In this document: one piece after another, positions 15,642 through 24,075 of the stretch | Position numbering within the stretch: the first letter of the stretch is position 1 | How the letters are laid out: every line of letters starts with the position of its first letter | From: JAWKJY01 sp041393535 | GTDB taxonomy: Bacteria; Actinomycetota; Thermoleophilia; Gaiellales; Gaiellaceae | Direction of reading: 5' to 3' | Assembly: GCA_041393535.1 (NCBI GenBank) | Contig: JAWKJY010000004.1 | Location: 372,001-436,000 of the forward strand | DNA length: 64,000 nt | The notes under the pieces: model-generated | What the model saw: the letters and a program-made list of their open reading frames with translations, nothing else | The model's database searches: none | Told to the model about the DNA's origin: nothing | Position numbers and translations under genes: made by a program

Positions 15642-16571
15642 GTGAGCCTCTACATCCGCGAGCACGAGGTCGAGGAGCTGCTGAGCCCGGCGGACGCCGT
15701 CGAGGCGGTCGAGCAGTCGTTCCTCCGCCTCGCCGGCGGGCACGTCGACAACCGGCCCCGCTTCCGGATCAAGCTCGACGGCGGCCTGATGCACACCATG
15801 GCGGCGGCCGACCACGAGCTCGGCGTCGCGGGGCTGAAGTCGTACGTCGGCTTCCGCGAGGGGGCGCGCTTCGTCGTCGTCCTGTTCGCGGCCGATCGGC
15901 CCGAGGTGCTGGCGCTGATCGAGGCCGACCGGCTCGGGCAGCGGCGCACGGGCGCGGCGAGCGGCGTCGCCGCGAAGCACCTGGCGCGCGCGGGCGCGAC
16001 GACGCTCGGCGTCATCGGCTCGGGCTGGCAGGCCGAGTCGCAGGTCGAGGCGATCCGGGCCGCGGTGCCGACGATCGAGCGGGTGATCGCCTACTCGCGC
16101 AAGGAGGAGCGCAAGCTCGCCTTCTGCGAGAAGGTGGGCGCCGAGCCGGCCGAGTACAACAAGGACGCCGCGGACGCCGACATCGTCGTGACGTCCACGA
16201 CCTCCCGCGACCCGGTGCTCCGCGGCGAGTGGCTGCGGCCCGGCGCGCTCGTCTGCGCGATCGGCGCCAACCGCCTGGAGGCGCGCGAGCTCGACAACGC
16301 CGTCCTCGAGCGGGCGACCTTCGTCTGCTGCGACTCCCGGGAGCAGGCGCAGGTCGAGGCCGGCGACCTCGTCGAGCCGATCGAGCAGGGGATCCTCGAC
16401 TGGCTCGAGGTGCACGAGCTCGCCCAGGTCGTGAGCGGCGAGGTGCGCGGGCGCGCCTCGGACGAGGACGTGGTCGTCTTCAAGTCGATCGGCATCGCCG
16501 CGCAGGACCTCGCGGTGGCCAAGCTCGTGCTCGACCGAGCCCGCGAGCGCGGGCTCGGCCAGCAGCTTTGA
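15642..16571 (+). CDS. Ornithine cyclodeaminase/mu-crystallin family protein
   Basis: A 309-residue NAD(P)-dependent enzyme of the OCD/mu-crystallin family, whose members include ornithine cyclodeaminase, alanine dehydrogenase and imine reductases. The substrate half opens with YIREHEVEELLSPADAVEAVEQ, and the dinucleotide fold has GVIGSGWQAESQVEAI. The conserved C-terminal segment is VVFKSIGIAAQDLAVAKL. GTG 15642 lies 7 nt after TAGACT (15629-15634), so it is probably leaderless. The exact reaction is not resolvable. A bulged hairpin lies directly at its 3' end. Confidence 0.85.
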   Translation: MSLYIREHEVEELLSPADAVEAVEQSFLRLAGGHVDNRPRFRIKLDGGLMHTMAAADHELGVAGLKSYVGFREGARFVVVLFAADRPEVLALIEADRLGQRRTGAASGVAAKHLARAGATTLGVIGSGWQAESQVEAIRAAVPTIERVIAYSRKEERKLAFCEKVGAEPAEYNKDAADADIVVTSTTSRDPVLRGEWLRPGALVCAIGANRLEARELDNAVLERATFVCCDSREQAQVEAGDLVEPIEQGILDWLEVHELAQVVSGEVRGRASDEDVVVFKSIGIAAQDLAVAKLVLDRARERGLGQQL

Positions 16572-16592
16572 GGGACGCGCGCGAGCGCGCCC
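16572..16592. terminator. Bulged hairpin between convergent genes
   Basis: GGG(A)CGCGC-GCGA-GCGCGCCC forms an 8-bp stem with one bulged A and a GCGA tetraloop, the same loop as the groEL terminator. It lies exactly between the stop codons of two convergent genes and may terminate both. Confidence 0.5.
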
Positions 16593-16837
16593 TACGAGCC
16601 CGAGATCGCCTCGTGCGTGTCGCGTCCGACCGCACGGATCACGTCGGGCCGCTCGAGCAGCCGTCGGATCTCCGTCTCGGTCGCGCGGTTCTTCAGGTAC
16701 GGATCGTCGAGGATGTCCTCGAGCGTCCGCCCGGTGTGGTGCTCGCGGATCACGTACGCGGCCAGCCGATCGTCGGTCGACCCGCGCCCGAACAGCGAGG
16801 CGAAGGGGCTCCGGAGGAAGTCCGCCAGTCTACCCAT
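16592..16837 (-). CDS. Hypothetical 81-residue protein
   Basis: I do not recognise this protein. It is small, charged and predicted helical: an amphipathic N-terminus (GRLADFLRSPFASLFGRG), then AAYVIREHHTGRTLEDILDDPYLKNRAT and EIRRLLERPDVIRAV. The ILDDPYLKNRATETEI segment reads like a short helical repeat. No membrane segment or cysteines. ATG 16837 is 6 nt after TACAAT (16849-16844), which overlaps the -10 of the divergent 116-residue gene, so the two may be regulated together. Confidence 0.75.
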   Translation of the reverse strand: MGRLADFLRSPFASLFGRGSTDDRLAAYVIREHHTGRTLEDILDDPYLKNRATETEIRRLLERPDVIRAVGRDTHEAISGS

Positions 16838-16843
16838 GCCGCG

Positions 16844-16853
16844 ATTGTATCCT
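16844..16853. promoter_or_regulatory. Overlapping divergent -10 boxes sharing a TA
   Basis: The 10 bp ATTGTATCCT contain TATCCT on the plus strand (16848-16853) and TACAAT on the minus strand (16849-16844), sharing the central TA. Start codons lie 7 nt (GTG 16861) and 6 nt (ATG 16837) away, so both mRNAs are probably leaderless. Confidence 0.65.
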
Positions 16854-16860
16854 TGGGCCC

Positions 16861-17211
16861 GTGACGGGGTCGGGAGCGAGCCGGTACGCGGAGCGCGTGG
16901 TGCACGGCCTGGGGGACGACGGCGACCGCGTCGAGGTCGTCGTCTGGATCGAGCGTCGCCCCGGCGGCGTGTGGGCGGTGGGACGCGCGCTCGACCCGCG
17001 CAACCGCCCGATCCCCGAGCCGAGGCCCGACGACTACGTCTTCGACGGGTACGAGCTCGAGGACGCCCTGCAGGCCGCGAACGACGCCCTCGACGACGAC
17101 CTCCTGGTCTCCGAGGGCGAGGGCGTCCACCAGACGGTCGCCCGCTTCGAGCGCGAGGAGCTGCTGAAGCCGCTCGAGCGCTGGTTCTTCGGCCACGAGC
17201 CCCCGAGCTGA
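16861..17211 (+). CDS. Hypothetical 116-residue protein
   Basis: I do not recognise this protein. It is acidic, with a beta-rich first half (DRVEVVVWIERRPGGVWAVGRAL), a helical middle (ELEDALQAANDALDDDLLVSEG) and a C-terminal ELLKPLERWFFGHE segment. No signal peptide, helix or metal motif. GTG 16861 follows TATCCT by 7 nt. It lies between a divergent small gene and mqnD, 43-55 nt upstream of the latter; no functional link is visible. Confidence 0.75.
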   Translation: MTGSGASRYAERVVHGLGDDGDRVEVVVWIERRPGGVWAVGRALDPRNRPIPEPRPDDYVFDGYELEDALQAANDALDDDLLVSEGEGVHQTVARFEREELLKPLERWFFGHEPPS

Positions 17212-17266
17212 GCCCGGCCGCACCTGCGTCACGCGGCGCGCGCATCCTGCTAGCGTGCCGCCTTCC

Positions 17267-18100
17267 ATGCTCATCCGCCTCGGACATAGCCCGGATCCGG
17301 ACGACGCCTTCATGTTCTGGGGCCTCGCGGCCGGGAAGGTCGACGCCCGCGGCTTCGAGTTCGAGCACGTCCTCAGCGACATCCAGACCCTGAACGAGTG
17401 GGCGCTCGAGGGTCGGCTCGAGGTCACGGCGATCTCGCTCCACTCGTACCCGTTCGTCCAGGACAAGTACGTGATCCTGCCCCACGGGGCCAGCATGGGC
17501 TCGGGCTACGGGCCGATCGTCGTCTCGCAGGAGCCGATCGCGCTGGACGCGCTCGCGGACGTCGAGATCGCGGTGCCCGGCACGCTGACGACGTCCTTCC
17601 TCGTCCTCAGCCTCTTCCTCGGGACGCGGGAGTTCCGCTTCAAGGAGCTGCCGTTCGACGAGATCATGCCCGCGGTCGAGCGCGGCGAGTTCGCTGCCGG
17701 CCTGCTGATCCACGAGGGCCAGCTGACCTACGAGCAGCACGGCCTGACGAAGATCGTCGACCTCGGAGAGTGGTGGCTGCTCGAGACCGGGCTGCCGCTG
17801 CCGCTCGGGATCAACGTGGCGCGGCGCGACCTGGGCGCCGAGACGCTGCACGAGCTGTCCGAGGTGCTGCGCGACTCGATCGAGATCGGGCTCGACTCGC
17901 GCGAGGAGGCGCTCGAGTACGCGATGAAGTTCGGGCGTGGGCTCGATCGCGCGCTCGCCGATCGCTTCGTCGGCATGTACGTGAACCGGCTGACGCAGGA
18001 CTACGGGGACGAGGGCCGCCAGGCCGTCACCGAGCTGCTCCGTCGCGGCGAGGCCGCCGGCGCGTTCGACCGGCCGGTCAGCGTCGACTTCGTCGAGTGA
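17267..18100 (+). CDS. mqnD: 1,4-dihydroxy-6-naphthoate synthase MqnD
   Basis: A 277-residue enzyme of the futalosine menaquinone pathway that converts cyclic dehypoxanthinyl futalosine to 1,4-dihydroxy-6-naphthoate. It opens with the family signature IRLGHSPDPDDAFMFWGLAAGKV and has a periplasmic-binding-protein-like fold with GSGYGPIVVS and PGTLTTSFLVLSLF. I use ATG 17267, where homologues begin. GTG 17255, which lies 6 nt after CATCCT (17243-17248), would add four residues and fits the local leaderless spacing better. It is 23 kb from mqnE, mqnA and mqnC. Confidence 0.93.
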   Translation: MLIRLGHSPDPDDAFMFWGLAAGKVDARGFEFEHVLSDIQTLNEWALEGRLEVTAISLHSYPFVQDKYVILPHGASMGSGYGPIVVSQEPIALDALADVEIAVPGTLTTSFLVLSLFLGTREFRFKELPFDEIMPAVERGEFAAGLLIHEGQLTYEQHGLTKIVDLGEWWLLETGLPLPLGINVARRDLGAETLHELSEVLRDSIEIGLDSREEALEYAMKFGRGLDRALADRFVGMYVNRLTQDYGDEGRQAVTELLRRGEAAGAFDRPVSVDFVE

Positions 18101-18125
18101 CGCGCGCACCGGGGCCTGCCGGCGC

Positions 18126-18401
18126 CTAGTCGCCGAGGCCCGCGCCGTGGAGCGCCGCCGCGACGCCGAAGGCGACCGGCAGCCACGCGAGCGCGACGAT
18201 CCACGCGCCGCGCCGGGGCAGCCTCCATGCGAGCGGCAGGGCCGCGAGCCAGGCGATCACCGTGCCCGCGAGGTAGGCGGTCCTCGGGCACGAGCCGTCG
18301 TCGCACGGCCCGGCCGCGGCGAGCGCGAGCAGCAGGATCGGCCCGGCCGTCGCCGTGACGAAGAGGGGCGCGTGCCGCAGCAGCCAGGGGCGGTCGTCCA
18401 C
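18126..18401 (-). CDS. Small membrane protein, unknown function
   Basis: A 91-residue protein with hydrophobic segments at about residues 13-31, 43-58 and 66-84, separated by short basic loops, plus a cysteine pair (CDDGSC) between the first two. I do not recognise a family. GTG 18401 lies 14 nt after the upstream transporter stop; an in-frame CTG at 18419 overlaps that TGA as CTGA and would add six residues by coupled initiation. It is probably co-transcribed with the DMT-type gene. Confidence 0.65.
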   Translation of the reverse strand: MDDRPWLLRHAPLFVTATAGPILLLALAAAGPCDDGSCPRTAYLAGTVIAWLAALPLAWRLPRRGAWIVALAWLPVAFGVAAALHGAGLGD

Positions 18402-18415
18402 GGTCGGCCCGACCC

Positions 18416-18862
18416 TCAGCGGCGCAGGACGAGGACGGCGCCGGCGATCAGCAGCGCGAGCCCGGCGAGCCGCACGGCCCCGAGCGGGTGGCGCTCCGCG
18501 CCGAGCAGCCCGAAGTGGTCGATCAGCGCCCCGACGAGGAGCTGGCTCGCGAGGAACATCCCGATCGTGGCGAAGACGCCGATCCGGATGGGGGCGTAGG
18601 TGACGGCGGACACGATCACGACGCCCATGACGCCCGAGAGCCAGAGCCAGGCCGGCTGGCGGAGCGACGCCGTGACGTAGCCGAGGTTCTGCCGCGCGAC
18701 GAGCACGACCACCGCGAACAGGACGCCCGCGACGAGGCCCGAGAACGCCGCGGCCTCGAGGGAGCCGATCCGCCGCCCGAGCGCGCCCGTGATCGCCACC
18801 TGGACGGCGCCGGCGACGCCGCCCGCGAGGGCGAAGAGGACGGCGGGCAGGTTTCCCGACAC
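18416..18862 (-). CDS. DMT-superfamily membrane protein (DUF606/YdcZ type)
   Basis: A 148-residue integral membrane protein with about five helices, matching the small EamA-like YdcZ/DUF606 family: AITGALGRRIGSLEAAAFSGLVAG, then ASQLLVGALIDHFGLLG and a terminal RLAGLALLIAGAVLVL helix. Members are half-size transporters that presumably pair; the substrate is unknown. GTG 18862 follows TAGCGT (18876-18871) by 8 nt. It diverges from modA and reads toward the 91-residue membrane protein. Confidence 0.85.
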   Translation of the reverse strand: MSGNLPAVLFALAGGVAGAVQVAITGALGRRIGSLEAAAFSGLVAGVLFAVVVLVARQNLGYVTASLRQPAWLWLSGVMGVVIVSAVTYAPIRIGVFATIGMFLASQLLVGALIDHFGLLGAERHPLGAVRLAGLALLIAGAVLVLRR

Positions 18863-18941
18863 GGCGGCTGACGCTACCAGCGCAAGGTGCGCGCGCCGGC
18901 CGAAGCCGCGCCGGCCGGGGCCGCGCTGGCAGACTCGCTCG

Positions 18942-19679
18942 ATGATGGCCCGGCGACGCACCCTCGCCCTGCTCGTCGCGCTGCTCGTCGCAACGGCGGC
19001 GCTCGCCGCCTGCGGCGGCGGGAGCGGGGAGGAGGCGCGGGTGTTCGCCGCCTCGTCCCTCACGGACGTCCTGCCCCGGATCGAGCCCGACGCGACCTAC
19101 TCCCTCGCGGGCAGCGACGAGCTGGCCGCGCAGCTGCGGCAGGGCGCCCCGGCCGACGTCTTCGTGTCGGCCGCCCCGCGCTACGTCGAGCAGCTCGCGG
19201 CCGAGGGCCTCGTGGTCGACGCGCGCGTCGTCGCCACGAACGCGCTCGTCGTGATCGTCCCGGCCGCGAACCCGGCCGGCGTCCGTGCGCCCGCCGACCT
19301 GACGCGCGCCGGGCTCCGCCTCGTCATCGGCGCCGAGGGCGTTCCCGTCGGGGACTACGCCCGCGACGCGCTCGGCGCGCTCGGGCTCGAGGACGCGCTC
19401 GCGAACGTCGTCAGCGGCGAGGAGTCGGCGCGCAGCGTCGTGGCGAAGGTCGTCCTCGGCGAGGCCGACGCGGGGATCGTGTTCCGCACGGACGCCGCCG
19501 CGGCCGGCGACGACGTCGCGACGGTCGCCCTGCCCGCCGAGGCGCAGCCGCGGATCGAGTACGTCGCGGCGCGCGTGACGGCGAGCGATCGCGCGGCGGC
19601 GGGCCGGGCCTGGCTCGAGCGGCTCGCCTCGCCCGAGGGCCGCGCAGCGCTGCGCGCCGCGGGCTTCGGCGATCCGTAG
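18942..19679 (+). CDS. modA: Molybdate ABC transporter substrate-binding lipoprotein ModA
   Basis: A 245-residue lipoprotein that captures molybdate outside the membrane. A signal peptide ends in the lipobox LAAC (C24), followed by VFAASSLTDVLPRI and LAGSDELAAQLRQGAPADVFVSA, which match the ModA oxyanion-site motifs. The later ADAGIVFRTDAAAAG segment is also typical. No modB or modC follows, so the permease must be elsewhere or absent. ATG 18942 (ATG 18945 is equally possible) is 6 nt after CAGACT (18930-18935). Molybdate would supply the cofactor of the oxidoreductase at 13072-13674. Confidence 0.9.
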   Translation: MMARRRTLALLVALLVATAALAACGGGSGEEARVFAASSLTDVLPRIEPDATYSLAGSDELAAQLRQGAPADVFVSAAPRYVEQLAAEGLVVDARVVATNALVVIVPAANPAGVRAPADLTRAGLRLVIGAEGVPVGDYARDALGALGLEDALANVVSGEESARSVVAKVVLGEADAGIVFRTDAAAAGDDVATVALPAEAQPRIEYVAARVTASDRAAAGRAWLERLASPEGRAALRAAGFGDP

Positions 19680-19734
19680 CCCGATCGGGGGCGGCCCCGT
19701 TGCGATCGCGCCCGAAGGGGGCTAGGGTCGAGTC

Positions 19735-21030
19735 ATGGCTACGACTTCCCACACGAACATGGACCGGATCGTCGAGGCGAAGCGCCGCTACGTCTCCGCC
19801 GGCATCTCCGACCCCGCGCTCGTCGTCGCGCGCGCGGAGGGCGCCTGGATCGAGGACGTCGACGGGCGGCGCTTCCTCGACTTCGCCGGCGGCATCGGCT
19901 GCCAGAACACCGGCCACCGCCTGCCCGCGGTGGTCGAGGCGGTGCGCGAGCAACTCGACCTCTACCTGCACCAGTGCGCGATGGTCGGCCTCTACGAGCC
20001 GTACGTCGAGACGTGCCGGCTGCTGGCGGAGACGTCGCCGTGCCGCGGCGACGAGCAGCGCTCGGTGCTCCTGAACTCCGGCGCCGAGGCGGTCGAGAAC
20101 GCGGTCAAGATCGCGCGCTACGTCACCGGCCGCCCGGCCGTCGTCGCGTTCGAGCACGCGTTCCACGGCAGGACGCTGCTGACGATGACGATGACGAGCA
20201 AGGTCATGCCGTACAAGAAGGGCTTCGGGCCGTTCGCGCCCGAGGTCTACCGCGCGACCGGCCCCTACCCGTACCGCGGCGTCGGCGCCGACGAGGCGAT
20301 CCACGGGCTCGAGCTGCTGTTCAAGAGCGACGTCGACCCCGGCAGCGTGGCGTGCGTCGTGCTCGAGACCGTCCAGGGCGAGGGCGGCTTCATCGTCCCG
20401 CCCGCCGAGTACTTCGAGCGCCTGCGCGCGCTCTGCGACCAGCACGGGATCCTCTTCGTCGCCGACGAGGTGCAGTCCGGCGCCGGCCGCACCGGCCCGG
20501 TCTGGGCCATCGAGCACTTCGGCGTCCAGCCCGACCTGATGACCTCCGGGAAGTCGATCGGCGGCGGCCTGCCGCTCGCGGCCGTGACCGGGGACGCGCG
20601 GATCATGGACGCGATCCACGCGAGCGGGCTCGGCGGCACGTTCGGCGGCAACCCGCTGTCCTGCGCCGCCGCGGTGGCCGTGCTGGAGGAGGTCTCGTCG
20701 CCCGCGTACCGCGCGAGGGCCGACGCGCTCGGCGCGCGCATCCGGGGCCGGCTGGAGGACATGGCGTCGCGGATCGACGCGATCGGGGACGTGCGCGGGC
20801 TCGGCCCGTTGCTCGCGATCGAGCTCGTCGAGGACCGCGCGACGAAGCAGCCGGCGGGCGACCTGGCGAAGCGCACGACCGCGCTCGCCCTCGACGAGGG
20901 CCTGCTCCTGCTGTCGTGCGGCACGTACGGCAACGTGATCCGCATCCTCGTGCCCGTGCTGGTCTCGGACGAGGACGTCGACCACGGGCTCGACGTGCTC
21001 GAGCGCTCGCTCGTCGCCGCGCGCGGCTGA
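19735..21030 (+). CDS. gabT: Class III aminotransferase (4-aminobutyrate aminotransferase type)
   Basis: A 431-residue PLP enzyme of the omega-amino acid aminotransferase group, closest by eye to 4-aminobutyrate transaminase (GABA to succinic semialdehyde). K273 in SGKSIGGGLPLAAV binds PLP; LNSGAEAVENAVKIAR and LFVADEVQSGAGRTG are the other class III landmarks. ATG 19735 lies 6 nt after TAGGGT (19723-19728), so it is probably leaderless. No succinic semialdehyde dehydrogenase gene is adjacent, so the exact substrate is an inference from similarity. Confidence 0.85.
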   Translation: MATTSHTNMDRIVEAKRRYVSAGISDPALVVARAEGAWIEDVDGRRFLDFAGGIGCQNTGHRLPAVVEAVREQLDLYLHQCAMVGLYEPYVETCRLLAETSPCRGDEQRSVLLNSGAEAVENAVKIARYVTGRPAVVAFEHAFHGRTLLTMTMTSKVMPYKKGFGPFAPEVYRATGPYPYRGVGADEAIHGLELLFKSDVDPGSVACVVLETVQGEGGFIVPPAEYFERLRALCDQHGILFVADEVQSGAGRTGPVWAIEHFGVQPDLMTSGKSIGGGLPLAAVTGDARIMDAIHASGLGGTFGGNPLSCAAAVAVLEEVSSPAYRARADALGARIRGRLEDMASRIDAIGDVRGLGPLLAIELVEDRATKQPAGDLAKRTTALALDEGLLLLSCGTYGNVIRILVPVLVSDEDVDHGLDVLERSLVAARG

Positions 21031-21103
21031 GCCCCTGCGGGGGCCGCCCGGCAGGTCGGGCGGCCCCCGCTAGCATCGCCCCACACGACGAAGGAGGGGC
21101 GGG

Positions 21104-21961
21104 ATGATCCTGATCACGGGCGCGAACGGCACGGTCGGCAGCGAGCTCGTGCGCCAGCTGCGCGAGAAGGGCGCGCCGGTGCGAGCGCTCGTGCGCAGCG
21201 CGGAGAAGGGCGAGGCGCTCGCCGCGCTCGGCGCGGAGGTCGCGATCGGCGACCTCGAGGACGCCGCCTCGGTCGACGCGGCGCTCGCCGGCTGCGACCA
21301 CGCCTTCCTGCTGACCGCGATCCCGCCGAACCAGGTCGCGATCCAGAACGCGTTCGTCGACGCGTGCGCCCGGGCCGGGATCGAGCACCTCGTCAAGCTC
21401 TCCGCCTGGAACGCGTCCGACGACGCGCCGGTCGAGATGCTGCGGTGGCACCGCGAGACCGAGCGCGCGATCGAGGCCTCCGGCGTGGGCTGGACGATCC
21501 TCCGTCCGAACAACTTCTTCCAGAACACCCTGTTCCAGGCCGGCTCGATCGCCGCCGACGGAGCGTTCTACGGCTGCTTCGGCGATGCCGCCGTCAGCTC
21601 GATCGACGTGCGCGACATCGCCGCGGTCGCGGCCGCCGTGCTCACGGAGCCGGGGCACATGGGGACGACGCTCGACCTGAGCGGCCCCGAGGCGCTGACC
21701 CAGGCGCAGATGGCCGCGACGCTCTCCGACGTGCTCGGGCGCGAGGTGCGCTACGTCGACGTGCCGCGCCAGGCGGTCGTCGACTCGATGACCTCGATCG
21801 GCATCCCGGGCTACCTCGCCGAGGACCTCGGGACGCTCTACGCGTCGTTCGCCGACGGCCGCGCGGCGCGCGTCACGAGCGCCGTCCAGGACGTGACCGG
21901 CCGCCCCGCCCGCCCGTTCGCCGACTGGGCGCGGGACGCCGCCCCGGCGTTCCACGGCTGA
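21104..21961 (+). CDS. NmrA-like NAD(P)-binding protein
   Basis: A 285-residue atypical short-chain dehydrogenase of the NmrA/SDR type. The N-terminal ITGANGTVGSELVRQLREKG binds the dinucleotide; WTILRPNNFFQNTL in the middle is typical of NmrA-like quinone reductase or redox-sensor proteins. The YxxxK catalytic pair is not obvious, so binding rather than catalysis is possible. ATG 21104 has a clear Shine-Dalgarno (AAGGAGG, 21091-21097), with TAGCAT (21071-21076) as the likely -10, giving a leadered transcript unlike its neighbours. Confidence 0.83.
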   Translation: MILITGANGTVGSELVRQLREKGAPVRALVRSAEKGEALAALGAEVAIGDLEDAASVDAALAGCDHAFLLTAIPPNQVAIQNAFVDACARAGIEHLVKLSAWNASDDAPVEMLRWHRETERAIEASGVGWTILRPNNFFQNTLFQAGSIAADGAFYGCFGDAAVSSIDVRDIAAVAAAVLTEPGHMGTTLDLSGPEALTQAQMAATLSDVLGREVRYVDVPRQAVVDSMTSIGIPGYLAEDLGTLYASFADGRAARVTSAVQDVTGRPARPFADWARDAAPAFHG

Positions 21962-21984
21962 GCGGCCGCTGGCATCCTGCCCGG

Positions 21985-22866
21985 GTGCGCAGCGTCGCCC
22001 TGATCGTCAACCCCAACGCGAGCGCGGTCACGCCCGCGCTCGTCGACCGGGTCGCCGCGGAGCTCGAGCGCGGCGGCCCGGTCGAGCTGCTGCGCACGTC
22101 GGGGCCGGGCCACGCGGGCGAGCTCGCGCGGGCGGCGAGCGCGGACGCGATCGTCGCGTTCGGCGGCGACGGGACGTACAACGAGGTGCTGAACGGCCTT
22201 GTCCGGGACGTGCCGCTGGGCCTCGTGCCCGGCGGCGGGACGAGCGTCCTGCCGCGCGCCCTCGGCCTGCCGCGCGACCCCGTCGTGTGCGCCGCGCGCA
22301 TCGCGGCCTCGACGACGACGCGGCGGATCTCGCTCGGGCGCGCGAACGGGCGTCGGTTCGCGTTCTCGTGCGGCGTCGGGATGGACGCCGAGCTGGTGCG
22401 GCGGGTCGACGCGCACGGCCGGGCGAACGGGCGGCGGCCGGGCGACGCGGTCTTCCTGCTGGAGCTCGCGAAGCTGCTCGGGAGCCAGGGCTTCCACCTG
22501 CGGCCGCGTCTGCGCGTCGAGGGGATGGGCGAGGCCGCGCTCGCCGTGATCGCGAACGGCGACCCGTACACCTACGTCGGCCGCCTCGCCGTCCGCCCCT
22601 CGCCGCAGGCGTCGTTCGAGGGCGGCCTCGACCTGGTCGCGCCGCACGACGTCGGGCCGCTCGGGATCGGCCGGGTCGCGTGGTGGACGATCGTCCGTCC
22701 CGGGCCGCTCACCCGCCGCGCCGACGTCGTCCACGCCCACGACGCCGACCGGATCGTGATCACCGCCGAGCAGCCGGTCGCGATCCAGGTCGACGGCGAG
22801 GACCTCGGCGACGTGCACCGGCTCGAGGTGGTCGCGGAGCGGGGCGCCGTCTCGATCCTCGTTTGA
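21985..22866 (+). CDS. Diacylglycerol/lipid kinase family protein
   Basis: A 293-residue member of the DAGK catalytic family (the DgkB/YegS group), which phosphorylates diacylglycerol or related lipids at the membrane face. It starts with VALIVNPNAS and has the nucleotide-binding GGDGTYNEVLNG loop (residues 60-71) and PGGGTSVLPRALGLP. A C-terminal IQVDGEDLGD strand is also conserved. GTG 21985 is 6 nt after CATCCT (21973-21978). The substrate is not determinable from sequence. Confidence 0.88.
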   Translation: MRSVALIVNPNASAVTPALVDRVAAELERGGPVELLRTSGPGHAGELARAASADAIVAFGGDGTYNEVLNGLVRDVPLGLVPGGGTSVLPRALGLPRDPVVCAARIAASTTTRRISLGRANGRRFAFSCGVGMDAELVRRVDAHGRANGRRPGDAVFLLELAKLLGSQGFHLRPRLRVEGMGEAALAVIANGDPYTYVGRLAVRPSPQASFEGGLDLVAPHDVGPLGIGRVAWWTIVRPGPLTRRADVVHAHDADRIVITAEQPVAIQVDGEDLGDVHRLEVVAERGAVSILV

Positions 22867-22916
22867 GCGGAGCCGTGCGTCCCGGGTTCGGGACTGCGGC
22901 GTCCTAGACTGGACGG

Positions 22917-23576
22917 GTGCGGGGCCCGGACGAGCTCGTCGAGGCGCGCCGGCGGATGGTGGAGGAGCAGCTTCGCCAGCGCGGGATCGCGGATCCTCGC
23001 GTGCTCGCGGCGATGGCGGCCGTCCCGCGGGAGCGCTTCGTCGACCGCGCCTGGCTCGAGCAGGCCTACGGCGACGAGCCGCTCCCGATCGGGTTCGGCC
23101 AGACGATCTCGCAGCCGTACATGGTCGCCCTGATCTGCGAGCTGCTCGAGGTCGGACCCGGCGCGCGGGTGCTCGACGTCGGCGCCGGCTCCGGCTACCA
23201 GGCCGCGGTCCTCGCCGAGCTCGGCGGCACTGTCGACGCGATCGAGCGGATCGAGGCGCTCGCCGCGCAGGCGCGTCGGCGGCTCGCGAAGGCCGGCTAC
23301 GCCGACCGGGTGCGCGTCCACGTGGGCGACGGGAGCATGGGCCTGCCCGACCGGGCGCCCTTCGACGCGATCGCCGTCGCCGCGGCCGCGCCCGAGCTGC
23401 CGGCCGCGCTCTACGAGCAGCTCGCCGCCGGCGGCCGGCTGGTCGTCCCGGTCGGGCGTCGGCGCGAGCAGCAGCTCCAGTTGATCGTCCGCACGCCGGC
23501 CGGGCCGGTCGTGCGTCGCAGCGTTCCCTGCCGCTTCGTCCCGCTGGTCGGGGAGGGCGGCTTCCCCGAGGCCTGA
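22917..23576 (+). CDS. pcm: Protein-L-isoaspartate O-methyltransferase
   Basis: A 219-residue SAM-dependent methyltransferase that starts repair of isoaspartyl residues in aged proteins. Diagnostic segments are VPRERFVDRAW, the pre-motif GFGQTISQPYMVA and SAM motif I, VLDVGAGSGYQAAVLAELGG. GTG 22917 lies 6 nt after TAGACT (22905-22910), so translation is probably leaderless. Length and order of motifs match bacterial Pcm. Confidence 0.95.
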   Translation: MRGPDELVEARRRMVEEQLRQRGIADPRVLAAMAAVPRERFVDRAWLEQAYGDEPLPIGFGQTISQPYMVALICELLEVGPGARVLDVGAGSGYQAAVLAELGGTVDAIERIEALAAQARRRLAKAGYADRVRVHVGDGSMGLPDRAPFDAIAVAAAAPELPAALYEQLAAGGRLVVPVGRRREQQLQLIVRTPAGPVVRRSVPCRFVPLVGEGGFPEA

Positions 23577-23624
23577 CCCCGGGGTCGCGGTCGGTTCCGC
23601 GCACGGACCCTCTACCCTTACCGC

Positions 23625-24074
23625 ATGCCACGCCCGAGCGAGCCGGCGCTGCGGCAGGGCGACCTCGCGGGCGCCCTGACGATCGCGCTCCGTCGGCCGC
23701 GCAACTGGCTGCAGCTGCTGAAGTTCTGCGTCGTCGGGGCGACGGGCTACGCGATCAACCTCGGGGTCTACTCGCTGCTCGTCCACGCCGCCGACGTGCA
23801 CTACATCCTCGCCGCGGTCCTCTCGTTCCTCGTCGCCGTGACGAACAACTACGTCTGGAACCGGGCCTGGACGTTCCGGGCGCAGCGCGGCCACGTCGGC
23901 TTCCAGGGGCTCCGCTTCCTGATCGTCTCGGTCGTCGCCCTGGGCGCCAACCTGGCCATCCTCGCGATCCTCGTCGAGCTGGGGATGCCCAAGGTGCCGG
24001 CGCAGGCCGTCGCGATCGTCCTCGTGACGCCGCTCAGCTTCCTCGGCAACAAGCTCTGGTCCTTCCGCACCTGA
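23625..24074 (+). CDS. GtrA family membrane protein
   Basis: A 149-residue protein with four predicted helices and the GtrA signature (QLLKFCVVGATGYAINLGVYSLL near residue 29 and NNYVWNRAWTF near residue 76; FLGNKLWSF at the end). GtrA proteins are thought to flip or present polyprenyl-linked sugars. ATG 23625 follows TACCCT (23613-23618) by 6 nt. The next gene, a large membrane protein, starts 1 nt after this stop, so the two are coupled and likely share a role in surface glycan assembly. Confidence 0.93.
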   Translation: MPRPSEPALRQGDLAGALTIALRRPRNWLQLLKFCVVGATGYAINLGVYSLLVHAADVHYILAAVLSFLVAVTNNYVWNRAWTFRAQRGHVGFQGLRFLIVSVVALGANLAILAILVELGMPKVPAQAVAIVLVTPLSFLGNKLWSFRT

Positions 24075-24075
24075 C

